From the NCBI GenBank assembly GCA_018982785.1, contig JAHHEN010000007.1:124001-188000 (forward strand): a DNA stretch of 64,000 nt. Direction: 5' to 3'. The translations under genes were made by a program, and so were the position numbers. Source of the stretch: Enterococcus innesii. Its GTDB lineage: Bacteria > Bacillota > Bacilli > Lactobacillales > Enterococcaceae. Every line of letters starts with the position of its first letter. Positions within the stretch are counted from its first letter, which is position 1. Under the pieces are notes generated by a model that saw nothing but the letters and a program-made list of their open reading frames with translations, had not been told where the DNA came from and searched no databases. Of the stretch, positions 61,394-64,000 are shown piece after piece.

Positions 61394-61633
61394 TTAATTA
61401 AATGAATCCTTAGTTAATCTCAAAATCCTTGACACATCATCAATTTCTAAAGCATCCGCGATCCTCTCAATGTGTTCTAAATAAATTTTTTTCCTTTTTC
61501 CATTTGCCAAATTGCTTAAATTTGATGGCTCAATTCCCGACAATCTTGCGAGTTCTCTTAAAGACATTTGACGTTCCGCTAATAAATCGTTGATCAGCAC
61601 TTCCACTTTTCTAGCACCTTCATTTTCGTTCAT
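61394..61633 (-). CDS. Small XRE protein, probable restriction-modification control (C) protein
   Basis: A 79-residue Cro-like protein (LINDLLAERQMSLRELARLS, GIEPSNLSNLANGKRKKIYL) is encoded just upstream of the endonuclease gene in the same direction, 29 bases away. Small XRE proteins in this position are C proteins that delay nuclease expression until methylation is complete. GAGGAGG precedes ATG 61633. Inverted TGTCTATA/TATAGACA repeats upstream are candidate binding sites. Confidence 0.8.
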   Translation of the reverse strand: MNENEGARKVEVLINDLLAERQMSLRELARLSGIEPSNLSNLANGKRKKIYLEHIERIADALEIDDVSRILRLTKDSFN

Positions 61634-61652
61634 TTACACTTCCTCCTCATGT

Positions 61653-61707
61653 TGTCTATATAAACATGTTATAATATATTGATTTCAGATTGTTGTTCGT
61701 ATAGACA
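61653..61707. promoter_or_regulatory. Candidate C-protein operator
   Basis: TGTCTATA (61653-61660) and TATAGACA (61700-61707) are inverted copies flanking an AT-rich promoter region with TATAAT-like boxes, between the divergent control gene and the small gene at 61740. Confidence 0.5.
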
Positions 61708-61739
61708 TGGGTCTTGTACGATTGAAGAAGGGACCTATT

Positions 61740-61996
61740 ATGAAAACAGGAAAATAGAATTACTGACAGATAAGATTCACCCAATTAAAGCTATTACTCA
61801 ACAAGATATCAATGCGCTAGAAGTAACACATGAGCAACTTCAATCATGGTCAGCAATACTAGAAGTATTACCCAAATTATTCGATTGTGAAAAAGAACCA
61901 ATTAATAAAGAAAGATTATTCAAAATTACCTTTAGATACGAAAAAAAGACACTTCCCCAAAAAGGAAAGTGTCTCGAATCTTCGATAAAAGATTAA
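61740..61996 (+). CDS. Small hypothetical protein, frameshifted
   Basis: ATG 61740 follows GAAGAAGGGA; adding one A to the A4 run at 61751-61754 gives a protein of about 85 residues (MKTGKIELLTDKIHPIKAIT, then LEVTHEQLQSWSAILEVLPK). It is divergent from the C-protein gene across the shared operator. A hairpin (AGACACTT/AAGTGTCT, 61948-61974) lies within the last codons. No family was recognised; it may be an accessory of the restriction-modification locus or an unrelated cargo gene. Confidence 0.4.
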
Positions 61997-62383
61997 CGTT
62001 TTGAAAACGAAAATAAGTACTATACGCAAACATCTATGTTGTCAAATCCACTTATAGCAAAGTTTAACAGCTTTTGAAGTGGATGTAAATAGAAGAAATT
62101 GGACTTTTACTGATAGCACTTGAACCAATTTGAACCATGATAGATGATAGTTGGATACAATTTATTTACTAGTTTATCAATCTAATTTGAGTAATTATTT
62201 TAAATTCTGTTTATCTCTTTGAGACCGTATTGAATGTTTCCTGAAAATCTAGTTGTATCTAACTTAACACGAATTGCTTTAAATCAGCTTTCAGACAAAA
62301 AGTAAAAACTTGATAATTGTCAGTAAAACTCGTTCGAGAAGGTCAAAAGTATGATCAAAAAAATACTCGCCAGTGTATCTAAA
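61997..62383. other. Intergenic region
   Basis: About 390 bases of AT-rich DNA. A minus-strand open stretch near 62210-62290 (AIRVKLDTTRFSGNIQYGLK) looks protein-like but is only about 28 codons and has no start; it could be a gene remnant. Confidence 0.35.
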
Positions 62384-64000
62384 TTACTCAATCATATTTA
62401 AAATATTTCCAAGCCTATTTAATAGCAACTCCTTTTGAAAGAATGGCATCACTATAACAAAAAATCTTCCTTTATATTCCGGATATATATTATTGAATCT
62501 CTTTTCAATTACAGTACCTTCTTTCTTATTTTGTTCCAGGATATAAACAACTAATACCACTATACTTTCTCTTTTTTTCATGCTATGTTCGTCAGATAAG
62601 TACAAATAGTTAAACATATTCTTCAGAACTTGATCATTTACCGATAATATTTTGTATGACTTAACCTCAACTATTATATCAAGTGATTCGTTGAATATTT
62701 GTATATCCGCATGAATATCAGGATTAATTACTGTAGGTTTTTTTATAATTTTGAAATTTTTCTCCTCTGAAAATAACTTGAATACAGTAAATGTATAGTG
62801 CTCATACAGAAATCCTTTTATTCTACTAATGCTATTTTGAAATTTATGCATTTCGTTTTTATTTTCTTCACTCAAAATCTCACCGTGTACTACTCTATTT
62901 CGATAATCTCGAATTTTTTTATAATTGTTCAAATATTCTAAATCAAAATTTTTAACTACATCGAATTCTAGGTCTCTAGACATTTCACCAAGTAATTTAT
63001 CAAGTTCTGTGAATGCGCTAAAAAAGTCAGTATACATCTTTGTTTCGGAAATACTGATTGAATTATTTTTTAATTGTTCTTTATTCCAAACATACTTAAT
63101 ATTATTTAACTTATCATCATCAAAATCATCATTTTCAGAAAATATAATCATTTTTTGCTTCAACATTTTTTCTAAAAGAACCGTTATGAGAAATTCAAAT
63201 CTAACTAAACTATTTGAAGGATACTCTACAAAAACTATATTTTCAGAATCAAAGATATCTTGTTTAATAAAGGACGTGTCACTATATCGTTTCATTTTTT
63301 TAATCCATAAAAACAAATAATTTATATACAAATCAGACAAACTTTGATCATCATCTGACAAAAGATGTTGATAATCAATTTCGTATAGCAATTCTAGTAT
63401 TTGTGAATCCAAATCGTATAAAAAGATGGAATCTTTATCAATAATTATATAAGGCTTCTCATTTTCCCAAGTTATATTGTTAACAATTAAATTTTTAGTT
63501 TTACGCAATACTTGATTAGAATTTAAAATTATCGAATCAATGTAGGATTCATATTTCTCTAAGTTTTGCTCTTCAAGTATAAAATATCCCTTCACGATTT
63601 TTCTTAAAATTTCTTTATCAAGCATAGGAATATGATAATTCGCTGTAAAGACACTGCTTAATAATCCATCGTCCTCAATATTTGAGTCCAACAGCTGATA
63701 GTATACCTTTTGTCCAGCAATGACAATTGAATTAGAATTATCAAGTAGCAGTATATGTTTTAAATCTGATAGTACTTTTCTCATTTTTTTAGGATCATCA
63801 ATTTTGTCAATTTCATCAAAAACTAGAATTACCTTAATGTTTTTTTATCCAACTTATCCAAAATCCTAATCAGTTGATACTCAGCAATTTCATCATCATA
63901 CAGAGAAGTCTTTTCTAACTTAGAGCTCTCTATCGCTTTTTTCGATATCATAAATTTCCAATTTATTTCACTAAAGACGACCCAAATCAAGCTCACTACT
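62384..64000 (-). CDS. ATPase + HEPN-like + PD-(D/E)xK nuclease protein, incomplete, frameshifted
   Basis: The gene runs off the right edge, so the N-terminus and Walker A are missing. The T7 run at 63840-63846 lacks one base; repaired, the frame reads LIRILDKLDKKN then IKVILVFDEIDKIDDPKK, a Walker B of AAA/KAP-type ATPases, followed by a sensor-1-like SIVIAGQKVYYQL. Further on, IRDYRNRVVHGE matches the R-x4-H motif of HEPN domains. The C-terminal part has ADIQIFNESLDIIVEVKSYK, a D...ExK nuclease core of the restriction-endonuclease fold. Such ATPase-nuclease fusions are typical of phage defence, and restriction genes lie next door. No family name is assigned. Confidence 0.6.

Noticed and set aside
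61997-62383. Attachment site or integrase remnant at the island edge
   Set aside because: No direct repeat matching the left side of the restriction-modification region was found by eye, and the short protein-like stretch is too small to identify.

Overview
The window looks like an Enterococcus chromosome. Species is uncertain; the moderately GC-rich core suits the casseliflavus/gallinarum or avium side of the genus. The genus call rests on a citH-citO / oadHDB-citCDEFX-oadA citrate cluster of the enterococcal type, malolactic genes with a MleR-type regulator, an enterococcal-style chitin-active AA10 monooxygenase, and Firmicute ribosome sites and terminators. All identifications come from reading the sequence; no database was searched.

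Layout. 1-10 kb is AT-rich and accessory: a broken CPBP protease gene, two membrane-anchored XRE regulators and about eight small secreted or lipid-anchored proteins of unknown function, some sharing a GTTTAC/GTAAAC operator. Two compact loci (about 1.2-1.5 kb and 10.7-11.1 kb) look like type I toxin-antitoxin modules. 11.3-15.2 kb holds mleR, malolactic enzyme and malate permease. 15.4-19.5 kb holds the AA10 enzyme, a lipoprotein fumarate-reductase-like flavoprotein and PsiE. 19.5-22.1 kb is a two-component system. 22.1-33.2 kb is citrate fermentation: CitH imports citrate, citrate lyase (CitDEF, matured by CitC, CitX and CitG) splits it, and a membrane oxaloacetate decarboxylase (OadA/B/D/H) makes pyruvate, under CitO and probably CcpA.

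33.5-39.4 kb holds DUF1697 and DUF1275 proteins, a MarR/MATE efflux pair with three matching palindromes, and an ArsR-DJ-1-epimerase operon. 39.9-47.1 kb is a fructo-oligosaccharide operon: two permeases, binding protein, GH32, LacI regulator and fructokinase. 47.8-50.1 kb is an Rgg/MFS pair. 50.2-56.3 kb is a lacZ plus ABC-importer operon. Neither sugar ABC system has its own ATPase. 57.6-64 kb is AT-rich defence DNA: an HNH nuclease, a C5 cytosine methyltransferase, a MvaI/BcnI-type endonuclease with a control protein, and at the right edge an incomplete ATPase + HEPN-like + PD-(D/E)xK protein that is the best candidate for an undescribed system.

Quality warning. At least 28 reading frames are interrupted and each is restored by adding one base, nearly always in a short homopolymer. 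They include genes that should be functional (lacZ, citC, citG, permeases, regulators). I read these as deletion errors in the assembly, so frameshifted genes are given as whole genes with the break marked. Two interruptions are different: in-frame stops in oadB and in a lipoprotein gene.
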